Counted from the first letter of the stretch, positions 25,965 to 36,375 are shown. The stretch: DNA of 64,000 nt from Phycisphaerales bacterium (GCA_020639075.1 JACKHI010000001.1:4898001-4962000), one strand, 5' to 3'. Notes: generated by a model from the sequence alone, not told the origin. Made by a program: numbers and translations.

Positions 25965-27266
25965 ATGAAACGGATTTTCGGACGCCGACGCATGAGCCCG
26001 GCTGAGGCAGCGGCGCTTTATCGCGAGGGGCTCGCCGCATTCGAGGCGAGCGATTACGAACGCGCCATCGCCCAGTTGTCACAGATCGACGACAGCTGCT
26101 CGGTCAGCAGCACGTTGGCCAAATTCTACCTGGGGCAGTCGCATCTCAAGTTCGGCATCGAACTCATGAACGCCGGCAAGCATGTCGTCGCCGTTCATCA
26201 CTTCAACTCGGCTCGTCGGCTGAATCCCGACGCCGCCGGCCTGTCGAGGTATCTGGCAACGTGCTACGCGGCGCAGCGGAAGTTCGACATGGCCGCCGAC
26301 GAATTGGATCGATCGCCGGACGCCGACGTCGATGCGTCGACGCAGGCGATTCGGCTGGCCCACGCGATGGCCCGCAACGGTCAGATACAGAACGGTATTG
26401 AGACACTCATCAAGGCCATCGACGACGCGCCGCATCGAATCGACGTGCGTCGTCATCTCGGAATGATGTATGCGGCGGCAGAGCAATACGTCGATGCCGT
26501 CTGCGTATTCCAGGAAGCCGTCGACCTGGCGCCGCTGGACGCCGAACTGCGCCGAAGTTTCGGGATGGCGCTTGCCGCGTCTGAAGATCATGCCGAGGCG
26601 GCCGAGCATCTGGCGATTGCAATGAAGCTTCGACCGAACGACGCCTATCTCGGCATGCTCCTCGCGATGGCGATGGAAGCCGGGCGAACGACGTGCGTCA
26701 AGGTTCGAATCGACCCGGAAACAGACAACCTCACGCCGACGGACGATCGATCGATCGACTCGCTGAGCGAGCTCATCGTCAGCGAGCCGGACTTCGTCGA
26801 GGCGTTCCTGGCGTTGCCGCAAACGGGCGTGGACGACGACATCTTCTCGCTGATGGCCGGCGTTCTGGAGCGTGCCCTGGCGTCGCATCCGGAATTCGCC
26901 GATCTGCATTACCACTGCGCCCGCGTCTATCAACGGCTCGGCCGCACGGACGATGCGATCGATCAGGCGAATCGCGCTGTCGAAATCAACCCGCGATACG
27001 TCCAGGCCCTGATTCAACTCGGGCAACTGTATGCAAGTCGCGATGACGCGCTGGAGGCGCGGGAGCGACTCGGACAGGCGATTCTCTTCGGGGGCGACTA
27101 TCCCGACGTGCACTATCTGCTTGGTGAACTGTATCGGAAAGAAGGCGACCGTCGAAACGCAGCGGACTCGTATCGCCGGGCACTGGCGATCAACGAACAC
27201 TATGGCCGGGCGCGGGAAGCACTGGCGATCGTGTCGAGTGACGAATGGGGGGGGGAAGTGGGATGA
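25965..27266 (+). CDS. TPR repeat protein 1
   Basis: I set the start at the ATG at 25965 (MKRIFGRRRMSPAEAA), with GGAG about 9 nt upstream; an ATG at 25935 is also in frame. The 433-residue product has no signal peptide. It contains about nine tetratricopeptide-type helical pairs, for example AALYREGLAAFEASDYERAI, ARRLNPDAAGLSRYLATCY, FQEAVDLAPLDAELRRSFGM, AIDQANRAVEINPRYVQALI and DSYRRALAINEHYGRAREAL. A non-TPR stretch near residues 240-300 interrupts the array. TPR proteins act as adaptors, and no partner can be named from sequence. Its stop overlaps the start of the next TPR gene (ATGA), so the two are translationally coupled. Confidence 0.85.
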   Translation: MKRIFGRRRMSPAEAAALYREGLAAFEASDYERAIAQLSQIDDSCSVSSTLAKFYLGQSHLKFGIELMNAGKHVVAVHHFNSARRLNPDAAGLSRYLATCYAAQRKFDMAADELDRSPDADVDASTQAIRLAHAMARNGQIQNGIETLIKAIDDAPHRIDVRRHLGMMYAAAEQYVDAVCVFQEAVDLAPLDAELRRSFGMALAASEDHAEAAEHLAIAMKLRPNDAYLGMLLAMAMEAGRTTCVKVRIDPETDNLTPTDDRSIDSLSELIVSEPDFVEAFLALPQTGVDDDIFSLMAGVLERALASHPEFADLHYHCARVYQRLGRTDDAIDQANRAVEINPRYVQALIQLGQLYASRDDALEARERLGQAILFGGDYPDVHYLLGELYRKEGDRRNAADSYRRALAINEHYGRAREALAIVSSDEWGGEVG

Positions 27267-28936
27267 GCTATCTGCTCGAAGTATTCGGTCGCGGTCTGCT
27301 CGCCGATTTGATCGGCGCGTTCGCAGACGTTCTCGGCCATCGAGGCGATTACGACCTGGAAGCGCTCTATGACGCCGCTGAGCGCGATCCGGACGATCTG
27401 GATGCGCGCGTACGCCTCGGCGGTGCGCTGTTGCGCGAGGGCGAACCGACGGCCGCGCGCGACTGTTTCCTGTCGGTCCTGAAGGACGAGCGCGACGACA
27501 TCGGTGCGCGGCTGGGGTTGGCCTGTGCGTTCGACGAGCTGGATCATATTGACATTTCGCTGGAGCAGCTGCGCATCGCGCAGAAGTCCGATCCGACGAA
27601 TCCGGCGGTTTTGTTCAGCCTGGGTTATTGCCACGAGCGACTCGATCACGTCGAGCAGGCGATCGAGTACTACCAGGATTCGATCCGCTTCTGTCCGTCG
27701 CTGAGGAATGCGCACGAGCGGCTGTCGGCCATCTATCTCAAGAATTGCGAGACGGATCTGGCCATCCATCATTACCAGAAGCTCGTGGAGCTGGATCCGA
27801 ACGACATCGACGTGCATCTGACGCTCGCGAACCTTCTGCTCAAGGCGGGAGACTTCGAAGGCGCCATCAAGCGCTACGAACATGCGATCGCGATGGAACC
27901 GGAGAACTGGGAAGCCCACGACGACGTCGTCCGGGCCTACGAAGATGCCGGGTTGATTCGCGAAGCGATCGAACACCTTCACATGTCGATCGACAGCGAC
28001 GTGGAATATCCTGATACGCGGCTCCGACTCGGCGACTTGTACGCGCGAGTCGGCGACGATGTTTCGGCACTCGCGCAATACGAGCGGGCACTGGAAATCT
28101 GCCCGGATCATCTTGAAGCGAACGTCAAGATGGGAACGCAGCATCTGCGTAACGGCCGATTCGAGGATGCGGGCAAGTGCTTCGCGCACGCCCTGGAATT
28201 AAACGATCGGCTGCTGACCGCCTACGTTGGGATCGGCGTCGCGCAACACGCCGACGGTCGCGTCGAAGAGGCGATGGCGTCGTTCGATCTGGCCCGTCAC
28301 ATCGAACCGAACAGCAATCTGCTTTTTACGGAAGTCGCCCGCATGCAACTGAAGGCGGACTTCAGCAAAGTGTCTGATCAGGTGCTGGGGCTCCGACGAG
28401 ACGACGCGGCCCCGCAGGATCTCGTCGAGACACAGATCAGTCGGCTCCGCAGTTCGATCCGCAGCAGCCCGAATCACGCGGACCTGCACTATCGCTTAGG
28501 TCTGCTGCTGAGGAATCGCGGACAGGTTGAGGAAGCGGTTGATGCATTCCGTGCGTCGGTCGAGATCAATCCCTGCTACATGAAGGCGTTGATCAAGCTC
28601 GGGCTCTCGCTGAAGGAACTGGATCGATCCGATGAGGCCATCGATGTGTTCCGTCGTGCGACGGCGCTGCAGCCGGAGTACGTCGACGTGCATTACCAGT
28701 TGGGCCTGCTCTTCGCGCAGCGGAACAGGTTCGAATCGGCGATGGAGCATTTCGAGGCGGCCGCGGAGGGCAATCCGAGGAATGCGGAGTTCCACGCAAA
28801 CCTGGCGCTGTCGCTGCAGAACCTGGGGCTGATCGATCGCGCCCGCGCGACGTGGCAGGTCGTCTGCGATCTGGATCCGGACGGACCATTCGCACTGCAG
28901 GCGCAGATCGAACTCGCCAAGCCGCAAAACAAGTAG
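27263..28936 (+). CDS. TPR repeat protein 2
   Basis: The ATG at 27263 overlaps the TGA of the upstream gene in ATGA and has a G-rich ribosome-binding stretch before it. The 557-residue product has about fourteen TPR units with near-regular 34-residue spacing (AIEYYQDSIRFCPSLRNAHERL, AIKRYEHAIAMEPENWEAHDDV, FRRATALQPEYVDVHYQLGLLF, AMEHFEAAAEGNPRNAEFHANL). The first 30 residues (MSYLLEVFGRGLLADLIGAF) are an amphipathic helix that could attach to a membrane. The coupled TPR pair converges on the LptD-like gene, but a link to LPS transport is speculative. Confidence 0.85.
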   Translation: MSYLLEVFGRGLLADLIGAFADVLGHRGDYDLEALYDAAERDPDDLDARVRLGGALLREGEPTAARDCFLSVLKDERDDIGARLGLACAFDELDHIDISLEQLRIAQKSDPTNPAVLFSLGYCHERLDHVEQAIEYYQDSIRFCPSLRNAHERLSAIYLKNCETDLAIHHYQKLVELDPNDIDVHLTLANLLLKAGDFEGAIKRYEHAIAMEPENWEAHDDVVRAYEDAGLIREAIEHLHMSIDSDVEYPDTRLRLGDLYARVGDDVSALAQYERALEICPDHLEANVKMGTQHLRNGRFEDAGKCFAHALELNDRLLTAYVGIGVAQHADGRVEEAMASFDLARHIEPNSNLLFTEVARMQLKADFSKVSDQVLGLRRDDAAPQDLVETQISRLRSSIRSSPNHADLHYRLGLLLRNRGQVEEAVDAFRASVEINPCYMKALIKLGLSLKELDRSDEAIDVFRRATALQPEYVDVHYQLGLLFAQRNRFESAMEHFEAAAEGNPRNAEFHANLALSLQNLGLIDRARATWQVVCDLDPDGPFALQAQIELAKPQNK

Positions 28937-28970
28937 AGCATATTAGGGAGAGCGGGACCGCAAGTGATTC

Positions 28971-28996
28971 GGCGGCGGTGCGAAAGCGCCGTCGCC
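28971..28996. terminator. Strong hairpin between convergent genes
   Basis: GGCGGCGGTGC-GAAA-GCGCCGTCGCC: an 11-bp stem with two wobble pairs closed by a GAAA tetraloop, between the TPR gene and the LptD-like gene. It lacks a T-tract, so intrinsic termination is uncertain. Confidence 0.55.
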
Positions 28997-29006
28997 GGAC
29001 AGCGGC

Positions 29007-31997
29007 CTAGCGCAGGCTCAGGCCGACGGACTCGCCGAGGCCCGTGTAGCGTTTCGAGCCGAGACCGAAGTTGGGCGCTCCTTCCGGCCAGATGCTGAGA
29101 TTGATGCCGATGTCGTCGAGCGGTCGATCCACGTCGAACGCAAGGGCCGTGTACCAGCGCGGCCACTTCCGGATGTAGATGACCTGCGTCGAGAAATTGC
29201 GGCCTTCCTGCAGGTCGTAGGTTTCGCGGAATGCGACAGTGTGCTTTTCAGACAGCTTGTAGTTCGCGCCGAAGGCGCCGAGGCTGTTGTCGGTCTCGTG
29301 GATATATCGATAGCCGGCGAACCAGGCGAGCCGAGGTTCGCGTTCGACGGCGATTGAGATGTTGCTCGTGCCCATCGTGCCGTCGTTCACGTCGTAGACG
29401 CCGTCGTAGATGATCGCCGTCGAATCGCTGAGCTGCCAGTTGAAAAAGGCGCGGACGAAGCTCGATGAGATGCTGTCTTCGGGGCGGGAGTTGATGAAGT
29501 CGCCGTGCGTGTCCTCGCCTTCCGTGGCGTTGGAGAAGAAACCGGCTTCGAGATCGAACGTGATCCAATCGACGGTGCGCTGCTCGCCGGGCAGACCTCG
29601 CTTGGTCTGGAGTTTCTGTCGTACTCCGAGCATGACGGCGCTGGCGTCGTTGACGTCCTCGACGCCCGGATCGAAGGGCGTGATTCGTTCGGAACTGATG
29701 TTGCTCGCCGCACCGAATGCGTTGAAGTCTGCTTTGACAACGTGTCGCAGTCGATGGACGTCTAACAGGTCGGACTCAACATCGTCATAGACGCGGCTGG
29801 CGATAACGTTGCCTTGCAAACCGCCCATGATCATGCCGCGCTGCTCGCCGCCGCCGCCGTAATAGCTTGGGGAATCATCCCACGCCGTGCCGCGAACCGC
29901 GGCGTAGGGCGTCAGCTTCAAAGGGCCGACGTCGGGCAGGGGCAACTGCACTTCCTGTCGCGTGTCGCCGCGCATGACGGATCCCGTGCTGCCCGTATTG
30001 TCCCATCGCTCCTGGCCGTTGGAGAAACGTCGCTCGTCGTATCGATATCGAACGACGCCGGCGCGATTGTCGCTGTACCACGTCGCGTACTCGCCGAGCG
30101 GTTCGCCAATCACGCTGAAGCGATTGTCGGGAAGGCGCTCTGTTTCCGTCTGCCATTCGTTGATGCGCCAATTGGCCATCACGGAATACTGCCAGTTCTC
30201 GTGGCGCTTGAGGAGGCGTGCGAGCGTTTCATTCGGCTTGCCGTTTTCGAACTCATTCCGTTCGAAGGATTCGAGGAAGTTGTCGTCGCTCAGGTAGCCG
30301 TTTTCGAGCGTGAGCTCCCATCCCTTGGGTAGGAAGTGGCGATGCCGGAATAAAAGGCGCCCGCGATTGTCGGTATCAGGCTCGAGGTTATTTCGAATAC
30401 CGCCGAGATCGTCCTGACCGTCGTCGCGAATGTAGTAGGAGCGGACGAGACCGTAGTAGTCTTCTTGCTGGTAGTCGACGTCGATGCCGAGCGCGGGGCC
30501 TCGCTCCGAGAAATAATCTAGTCGCAGCGTTGCGTTGTAGCCTTCCGGCTCCTGCAGCCCGAGCAGGTTGAAGAGGTACCATTCCGTTTCGACAAGGGCG
30601 CCGAATTCGCTGTTGTAGCCGGTTTTCGCTCGCTTGAAGGCCTGGGTATCTTCCGAAAACGAACCCGCGGAGTAGGGCCAGTAGGCGAGCGGAGTCCCAT
30701 CGACGTTAAGCGTCGTATGCTTGGCCTCGTAGGTGCCGGCCTGGATGCCGACGACGTCGCCGCGCTCGTCTCGCGGCGTGATATCCTGAAACACCAGTTC
30801 CTTGGCGCCGATCGACACGTGCGGTGTGTGAAACTCACTGGTGGTCAGCTGTGCGTCTTTCGCTTGATAGGTTCGAGCGTCGAGCTGGCGAATTTCGGCA
30901 GCTCGGACGTAAATCGGTACATCCCGCTCTGGGGCGACGGCCCGCGTGACGGCGTCGAGGATCAGTGCCTTGTCGTTGTCAAAGTCGTAGTAAAGACGCG
31001 GCGCCCGGATCATTCGATCGCCATGAAGAAGTACGACATCGCCTTCGAGATAGACGGCGGAGACGAACTGCTGGATGGATTCCTGCTGGCTCTTGCGGCC
31101 CTCGAGCGTTGGCTCATCGGCGGGGGAAACAGGCGCCAGCGGTTCATCGATGTCGACGCGCTTCGGTCGCTTGTCGCGATCGACACGTGATTCATCCACG
31201 AAGCCGGGGATCTGAGATCCGACGGCATCGGCATGCAGAAATAGAACCGCCGAATCGGCGCGGAGCTCGATGTAGTCGCCGCTCTGCGTCGGCGAACCCT
31301 GTGAAACATAAACATTGCCGATGGCCAGGACGACGCTCGCGCCCTTGTACGGCTCGTTGTAGGTTTCATCAGCCTGATAGGAGATACGCTTCCTGACTTT
31401 CGGCCGCTGCGACAGAAGCTGCTCGACCGAAGGGCTGACCTGAACGGGCTTCGGGGCGGCATCGGCCTTGGGTGCGGGCTCCACTTCGAGCACGCGTCGT
31501 GCTCGAATTGCCTCCGTATAGACATCGCTCTCGTCGTCGCGTTGGCGCGTATGGCTGTCGATGCTCAGGACAGGCTTGCCAAACGTCCGCAGCGTCACGA
31601 CCAGGGCGGGGCCCGATTCAACGGTGCCGCCGGGCTGAATGATCTCCGCGCCCTGCCAAAGAAAAATATCCGCGTCGAGGTAGACTTTGCCTTGCGTGTT
31701 GACGGACCGGAACCAGATGACGGCATCGCGGCTCTTGAGTTCGTACTCGCCCATCCGGGCTGTGAAATTACCGAGCACCTCGATGACCTGCTCGCTCCCT
31801 GAATTCCACAGGTAGGCGAATTTGCCGTAAAGCTCGAGATCAAAATCGGAGATTCCGGGAGGGAGCAGCGGTTCGACCGCCTCGATGTCGCTTGTTCCGC
31901 TCGTCGTCTGAGCTGAAACGGGCGCAATATCCGCTGCACCGGCGGCTAGCAGCGCAAGTGCTACGGCGAATGCGGAATTCCGTTGTGTCCGCCTCAT
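29007..31997 (-). CDS. LptD/OstA-like outer-membrane LPS-assembly protein
   Basis: The start is set at the ATG at 31997 because it opens a classical signal peptide (FAVALALLAAGAADIAPVSAQ); a GTG at 32009 is also possible. The 996-residue product first has a periplasmic OstA/LptA-like jellyroll part with repeating segments such as ARMGEYELKSRDAVIWF, SGDYIELRADSAVLFLHA and GDVVLLHGDRMIRAPRLYYDF. From about residue 430 a long LptD-type beta-barrel follows, with alternating hydrophobic strands (YNATLRLDYFSERGPALGIDVDY, WELTLENGYLSDDN). The protein is longer than E. coli LptD (784). It would insert LPS or a related glycolipid into the outer leaflet. No lptE is recognised nearby. Confidence 0.75.
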   Translation of the reverse strand: MRRTQRNSAFAVALALLAAGAADIAPVSAQTTSGTSDIEAVEPLLPPGISDFDLELYGKFAYLWNSGSEQVIEVLGNFTARMGEYELKSRDAVIWFRSVNTQGKVYLDADIFLWQGAEIIQPGGTVESGPALVVTLRTFGKPVLSIDSHTRQRDDESDVYTEAIRARRVLEVEPAPKADAAPKPVQVSPSVEQLLSQRPKVRKRISYQADETYNEPYKGASVVLAIGNVYVSQGSPTQSGDYIELRADSAVLFLHADAVGSQIPGFVDESRVDRDKRPKRVDIDEPLAPVSPADEPTLEGRKSQQESIQQFVSAVYLEGDVVLLHGDRMIRAPRLYYDFDNDKALILDAVTRAVAPERDVPIYVRAAEIRQLDARTYQAKDAQLTTSEFHTPHVSIGAKELVFQDITPRDERGDVVGIQAGTYEAKHTTLNVDGTPLAYWPYSAGSFSEDTQAFKRAKTGYNSEFGALVETEWYLFNLLGLQEPEGYNATLRLDYFSERGPALGIDVDYQQEDYYGLVRSYYIRDDGQDDLGGIRNNLEPDTDNRGRLLFRHRHFLPKGWELTLENGYLSDDNFLESFERNEFENGKPNETLARLLKRHENWQYSVMANWRINEWQTETERLPDNRFSVIGEPLGEYATWYSDNRAGVVRYRYDERRFSNGQERWDNTGSTGSVMRGDTRQEVQLPLPDVGPLKLTPYAAVRGTAWDDSPSYYGGGGEQRGMIMGGLQGNVIASRVYDDVESDLLDVHRLRHVVKADFNAFGAASNISSERITPFDPGVEDVNDASAVMLGVRQKLQTKRGLPGEQRTVDWITFDLEAGFFSNATEGEDTHGDFINSRPEDSISSSFVRAFFNWQLSDSTAIIYDGVYDVNDGTMGTSNISIAVEREPRLAWFAGYRYIHETDNSLGAFGANYKLSEKHTVAFRETYDLQEGRNFSTQVIYIRKWPRWYTALAFDVDRPLDDIGINLSIWPEGAPNFGLGSKRYTGLGESVGLSLR

Positions 31998-32500
31998 TGT
32001 TCGAGTCACGCCGGCGATCGTTAGAGGTCAGGCGCTGGCATTGGCCGATCCATGGCATTCGCGCCTTCGTGCGGGGCGGATTATAGAATCGTGAGGGGGC
32101 GTGTCAAAGCGCGAATTCGCCCCGGAGAGCGCCGGGCGATCGCCGTATCAATATTGATAGGCGAATGTGCGTCAGCTTTGTGCCCCGTGAGACATGGAAC
32201 GCGGCCGCGCCTCGTCAGTCGAACGTGCGTCTTTACATCAGGGGTCTGAGTCGCATCAAACGCGCAGTTTCTCGCCGTGTCTAGCTACGGGCAATTTGAA
32301 TGTCCGCCGGGCGGAACCGTGGTGCATGCGCAGCAATTGCGCGTTCTGCCGCGATGACCAGCGTGGCGCACAGTGCGTCCCGTTGGTCGCCGCGCTCGCA
32401 CATATTGCGCGAAGTGGATGGATTTTCGAAGTCCGAGTTTTTTGACTTAAACCGGTCCGTGCCCACTCCGATAAGGCCTCTGTCGATCCCGGAGCGCCTC
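31998..32500. other. Divergent intergenic region before the exopolysaccharide cluster
   Basis: The 503 bp should contain the promoter of the plus-strand exopolysaccharide cluster and that of the LptD-like gene. TTGACT at 32442-32447 is a candidate -35 element but has no good -10 at normal spacing. I see no gene in it. Confidence 0.35.
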
Positions 32501-33379
32501 ATGCGGAATGGGGCAATTCGAGGTGCCAGAACCATGCGATGGAGTGACGTGACAAGATTCGTCCCGACAACGAAGTACCCGCCTGTCCGACAGCGGCGCC
32601 AGTCGCTCGCTTTCCGCCTGTTGACGGCGACTGCCGTGTTGTGCGGACTCGCGTGTAATGCGCCGAGCCAGGTCGATCTCAAGCAGGTCGTCAAGGCGGA
32701 AGGGGACTATCGAAACCATCGATTCAAGGAAGCGAACGAGACACTGACGACGTTCCTGCGGAGTTATCCCGCACATCCGGATTCCGCCGAGGCTTACTGC
32801 CTGCGGGCTCTCTGCAACATCGAATTAAATAACAAGGCGCGTGCCGAGGCTGACGCCCAGCAGTGCGTGCGATTGGCGCAGGACTCGACAGTCAAGGCGA
32901 ATGCCCACGCGACGCTTGCGACGCTGCTTTACGAGGAAGGCAAGACCGACCAGGCCCTGGATCACTACTCGGCCGCGCTGAAGGTCCTGCCGGACAAGCC
33001 GCCTGCCGACCTGTTGCGCTATCGATTCGGCATCTGCCTCCAGCGCGCGGGCCGATGGCAGGATGCCCGTCGTGAATTTGCGAGCGTGTTCCAGCGCTAT
33101 CCAAGCAGCGATCTCGCGCCGCATGCGCATCGCATGTACGACTGGACGATTGACGGCTATGCGATCCAGGCCGGTGCGTTTCGCGAGAGCGGGTCCGCTT
33201 CGGAACTAAATCAGAAACTGAGACGAAACGGTCTGCCCAGTCGAGTTGATCGCATTGCGCGATCGGGCGAGTGGCTCCATACGGTGTACGTTGGGAATTA
33301 TACGACCTATCGAGAGGCGGCAAACGCCCTGCCCGTCGTCAGACGCGTGGTGCCTGATGCGTTTGTCATGCCGCAATAG
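32501..33379 (+). CDS. TPR-SPOR lipoprotein, first gene of the exopolysaccharide cluster
   Basis: The ATG at 32501 has GGAG 6 nt upstream. The 292-residue product has a basic N-region and the lipobox LCGLAC, then TPR-like helices (about 70-215: YRNHRFKEANETLTTFLRSYPAHPDSAEAYCL, TDQALDHYSAALKVLP). A C-terminal SPOR domain (about 222-290) opens with YAIQAGAFRESGSASEL and ends VRRVVPDAFVMPQ. SPOR domains bind denuded peptidoglycan glycan strands. It sits 16 bp before the Wza-like gene and may anchor or position the export machinery at the cell wall. Confidence 0.85.
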   Translation: MRNGAIRGARTMRWSDVTRFVPTTKYPPVRQRRQSLAFRLLTATAVLCGLACNAPSQVDLKQVVKAEGDYRNHRFKEANETLTTFLRSYPAHPDSAEAYCLRALCNIELNNKARAEADAQQCVRLAQDSTVKANAHATLATLLYEEGKTDQALDHYSAALKVLPDKPPADLLRYRFGICLQRAGRWQDARREFASVFQRYPSSDLAPHAHRMYDWTIDGYAIQAGAFRESGSASELNQKLRRNGLPSRVDRIARSGEWLHTVYVGNYTTYREAANALPVVRRVVPDAFVMPQ

Positions 33380-33395
33380 AAGGGCTGTTGAGACA

Positions 33396-34577
33396 ATGCC
33401 AGCGCTGAACGGATTCGGCCAAAGAGTGCGACAAGGATGGACGCTTGCGACGATCGTGATCGTTGCATCCGCCTCCGGCTGCTCGCGAAACAACTGTGAG
33501 ATTCCCGACGCCGCGCCGCCTCAGCCGCGCGTTCTCTATCAGCCGGTCGTCACACCGACGGGACTGCCCGAGCAGACGCTCGATCGGCCGCCGTATCGGC
33601 TCAACGTCGGCGATACGCTCGAAATCATCTATCAGGTGCGAAACGAAGTTTCTGCAAACGACTACGAGCTAAAGATCGAAGACGGCATCAAGATCGCCTT
33701 CCCGTACCAGCCGCAGTTCAATCAGGAGCTGTCGGTCGGAGGCGACGGAAACGTTCACTGCCTGCTTGTCGGGAAAGTACGGGCCGCAGGCCTCACGGCC
33801 GAGCGCCTGACGGAATTCCTCCGCGCCGAGTACGGCAAACATCTCAAGGACCCCGAACTCACGGTCGTCATCGACGCCGCCAACAAGAAAATCGAGGAAC
33901 TCAAGCGCGCCATCACGACGGCCCCTCGCGGCCAGTCGCGACTCGTGCCGATCAAGCCCGACGGCACGATCGACCTGCCGTACATTGGTGAGTCGCACGT
34001 CGCCGGCCTGACGGTCGACGAGGCGAAGCGCATGCTCGATCAGCGGTACGTTCAGGCGGACCTGCGTGAAGTCGAAGTGACTGTCCAGACGCTGGAATTC
34101 GCACCGAAGCGCGTCTTCGTGCACGGCGAAGTCAACGGCAACGGCATGATGGAACTGAAGGCGCCGACGACGCTGATGCAGGCCTTGGCGGCCATGGGCG
34201 GCGTCAATGTGCGTGCCGAGAAGTCGAAGATCCTCTTGATCCGGCGCAAGCACGTCGCCGTACCCGAGGCGATCGTCTTCGACATGACGAAGTTCCTCGA
34301 GCCGCGCAAGCCGGGACCGGAAGGCCTCGAGGGCGACGGCAGCATCTATCGCTACGATCCGTACCTCGCCGACGGCGACATCATCTACGTGCCGTCCACG
34401 TTGCTCGCCCAGACGAACGACTGGATCGACCAGGTGTTTACACGCGGCATCCGCGCCGTGTTCCCTTACAGCGGGTATGTCGGCATGAACTTCGGCTATC
34501 AGGTGAGAAACGCGCCATCGACCGTCGATACGCGGCAGTCGGGGCCGCCGAACATCGCCACAAGCTTCGGTCCCTGA
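33396..34577 (+). CDS. Wza-like polysaccharide export lipoprotein
   Basis: The ATG at 33396 starts a lipoprotein signal with the lipobox-like ASASGC. The 393-residue product carries a Poly_export domain (PYRLNVGDTLEIIYQV to about LTVVIDA) and SLBB-type domains (KRVFVHGEVNGNGMMELKAPTTLMQALAAMGGV). DGDIIYVPSTLLA and a C-terminal amphipathic part follow. Members of this OPX family form the outer-membrane pore for exopolysaccharide or capsule. It works with the Wzz/GumC-like and ATPase proteins encoded next. The insertion around AANKKIEELKRAITTAPRGQ is a charged, possibly coiled-coil segment between the export and SLBB parts. Confidence 0.9.
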   Translation: MPALNGFGQRVRQGWTLATIVIVASASGCSRNNCEIPDAAPPQPRVLYQPVVTPTGLPEQTLDRPPYRLNVGDTLEIIYQVRNEVSANDYELKIEDGIKIAFPYQPQFNQELSVGGDGNVHCLLVGKVRAAGLTAERLTEFLRAEYGKHLKDPELTVVIDAANKKIEELKRAITTAPRGQSRLVPIKPDGTIDLPYIGESHVAGLTVDEAKRMLDQRYVQADLREVEVTVQTLEFAPKRVFVHGEVNGNGMMELKAPTTLMQALAAMGGVNVRAEKSKILLIRRKHVAVPEAIVFDMTKFLEPRKPGPEGLEGDGSIYRYDPYLADGDIIYVPSTLLAQTNDWIDQVFTRGIRAVFPYSGYVGMNFGYQVRNAPSTVDTRQSGPPNIATSFGP

Positions 34578-34761
34578 TGATCGAGGCGCGAATTGAAGAA
34601 TTGACATCGGCAGGATGCCGATTGTGAACGGATTGAGATTCGGCACGGACGCGGGAGGTTTCGACTGACGCGTCCCGCCGAATCCGGAAGAGTCAGAAGT
34701 CTCCAAGACAAGTCCGTCGAGGCGACTCGAAAAGGACCTTAGCAAGATCGGGTGTTCAGGG

Positions 34762-36375
34762 ATGAACGAAAGCAATCAGGGCAGATCGCTTCGAGAAATC
34801 ACGCGAATTCTCTTCCAGCACTGGGTGCTCATGGCCGTTGTCGTCGCCACGGCGACGATCGGTACGTGGAGTTACTGCCAGTTCGTCGCGAAGAAGACCT
34901 ATCGGAGCCGCATCGGCCTGATCTTCAAGCGTCCGGCGGATCGCAATCCGCTGACGACGGATCAGGGCGAGCGACAGCTCGAAGTCTTCGTCAAGGCGCA
35001 ACAGCAGATCATCACGTCGGACCTCGTCCTGGCCCGCGCCATGGTCATCGCCGAAGACAAGACGCTTCGCGACGAGTGGTACGAGCTGCGAACGCAGCGC
35101 GATCGCGAGCGAGCGGGCTATGCCGAACAGACGAACGTCGAGCATGACATCGACGCATTTCTGACGGAAGGTCCCGTCGCCGAACGCGTCGAGTCGCTCC
35201 TGACGCAGCGGCAGCGCGAATTCAAAGACTTCCGCGATAGCGTCGAACTGGAAACGCCCGGCGGCGAACAGGTCGCGATGACCGAGACGTTTACGCTCCT
35301 CGTGGATCGCCCAGGCGGCAACGGCGCCATCGCCCGCTATTCGGCCGACATTCTCGCGGACATGTATATGCATCGATTCCGCGAGATCCAGGAGACGATG
35401 AGCGCGCCGGCCGTGGAAGTCATGAAAAACGTGATCGACGACTATCGCCGGCAGGTTGCGCAGGCCAAGAACGGGTACGACGAATTCATCAATGAAAATG
35501 CAAGTGAGATCGGCGTGCTCGAACAGCTCATGAAGAGCGGCTCGGAGCACGGTGTCCAGCGCTGGCTCAGCAAGATTCGCGAGAATGACGCGGACCTTCG
35601 GATGAAGTGGGCCCAGAGCAAGGCTGTTTACGAAGTGCTGATGGACGTGATGCCGGCGACAGTCTTCGAAACCGGCGGCATTGAATCGATGCCGTTCGAG
35701 GACGTGCGTTCGACGATTGCACGCGTGCCCGTCGAGTTTCTCGAAGAAAACGTCGCCATCGTTGAAGTCACGAAGCATCTGTCGAAACTCGAGGCCCGCA
35801 AGGCCAATCTGGACTCTCAGTTCCACGAATCGAGTCGTGAACTTCAGTACCTCAAGGAGGAACTGGATACGGAGTCTCGCAACCTCCTGATGGCGATCGC
35901 GTCGCAGGCGCAGAGCCTCGGATCTACCGTCGCGGCGCTGCAGCGGCAGATCGACGAAAACCAGAAGCTGATCGCATCGACGACGAGGGAAGAGGAAGCA
36001 ACGCATCGCAAGCTCGCGCAGTACGCGCGGCTGAAGACAGCCTTCGACGCGGCCCAGGAACATCTGGGTCGGCTCGAGCGCGACGAACAGGAAGCCCGCG
36101 CGAATCAGTTCCGGGCGCAGCATGCCGTAACGATCGGCAAGTTGAGCGACGCATCGACGCCTGATCCGATGCATCCGCTTCGGCCCAAGACGGCGCTCTA
36201 CACACTGGCCGCGTTCTTCGCATCTTTCATGTTGTCGATCGCAATGGCGTTCTTCCTTGACCACTTCGACCACACGCTGCATTCGAGCCTGGACGCCGAG
36301 CGTTATCTCGGTGTGCCCGTCCTCGGCAGCGTCAAGAAGCACGGTCGATTCCTGGTCGAAGCGGGCATGAACTAA
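34762..36375 (+). CDS. Wzz/GumC-type chain-length determinant protein
   Basis: The 537-residue product has the polysaccharide co-polymerase layout. One transmembrane helix lies near residues 22-42 (WVLMAVVVATATIGTWSY), a large periplasmic part is rich in coiled coil (about 170-465, LEARKANLDSQFHESSRELQ), and a second helix lies near 475-495 (ALYTLAAFFASFMLSIAMAFF), preceded by the proline-containing DPMHPLRPK. It lacks a fused kinase domain; a separate kinase-like gene follows 120 bp downstream. The protein is expected to span the inner membrane and set polymer length while contacting the Wza-like pore. Confidence 0.85.
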   Translation: MNESNQGRSLREITRILFQHWVLMAVVVATATIGTWSYCQFVAKKTYRSRIGLIFKRPADRNPLTTDQGERQLEVFVKAQQQIITSDLVLARAMVIAEDKTLRDEWYELRTQRDRERAGYAEQTNVEHDIDAFLTEGPVAERVESLLTQRQREFKDFRDSVELETPGGEQVAMTETFTLLVDRPGGNGAIARYSADILADMYMHRFREIQETMSAPAVEVMKNVIDDYRRQVAQAKNGYDEFINENASEIGVLEQLMKSGSEHGVQRWLSKIRENDADLRMKWAQSKAVYEVLMDVMPATVFETGGIESMPFEDVRSTIARVPVEFLEENVAIVEVTKHLSKLEARKANLDSQFHESSRELQYLKEELDTESRNLLMAIASQAQSLGSTVAALQRQIDENQKLIASTTREEEATHRKLAQYARLKTAFDAAQEHLGRLERDEQEARANQFRAQHAVTIGKLSDASTPDPMHPLRPKTALYTLAAFFASFMLSIAMAFFLDHFDHTLHSSLDAERYLGVPVLGSVKKHGRFLVEAGMN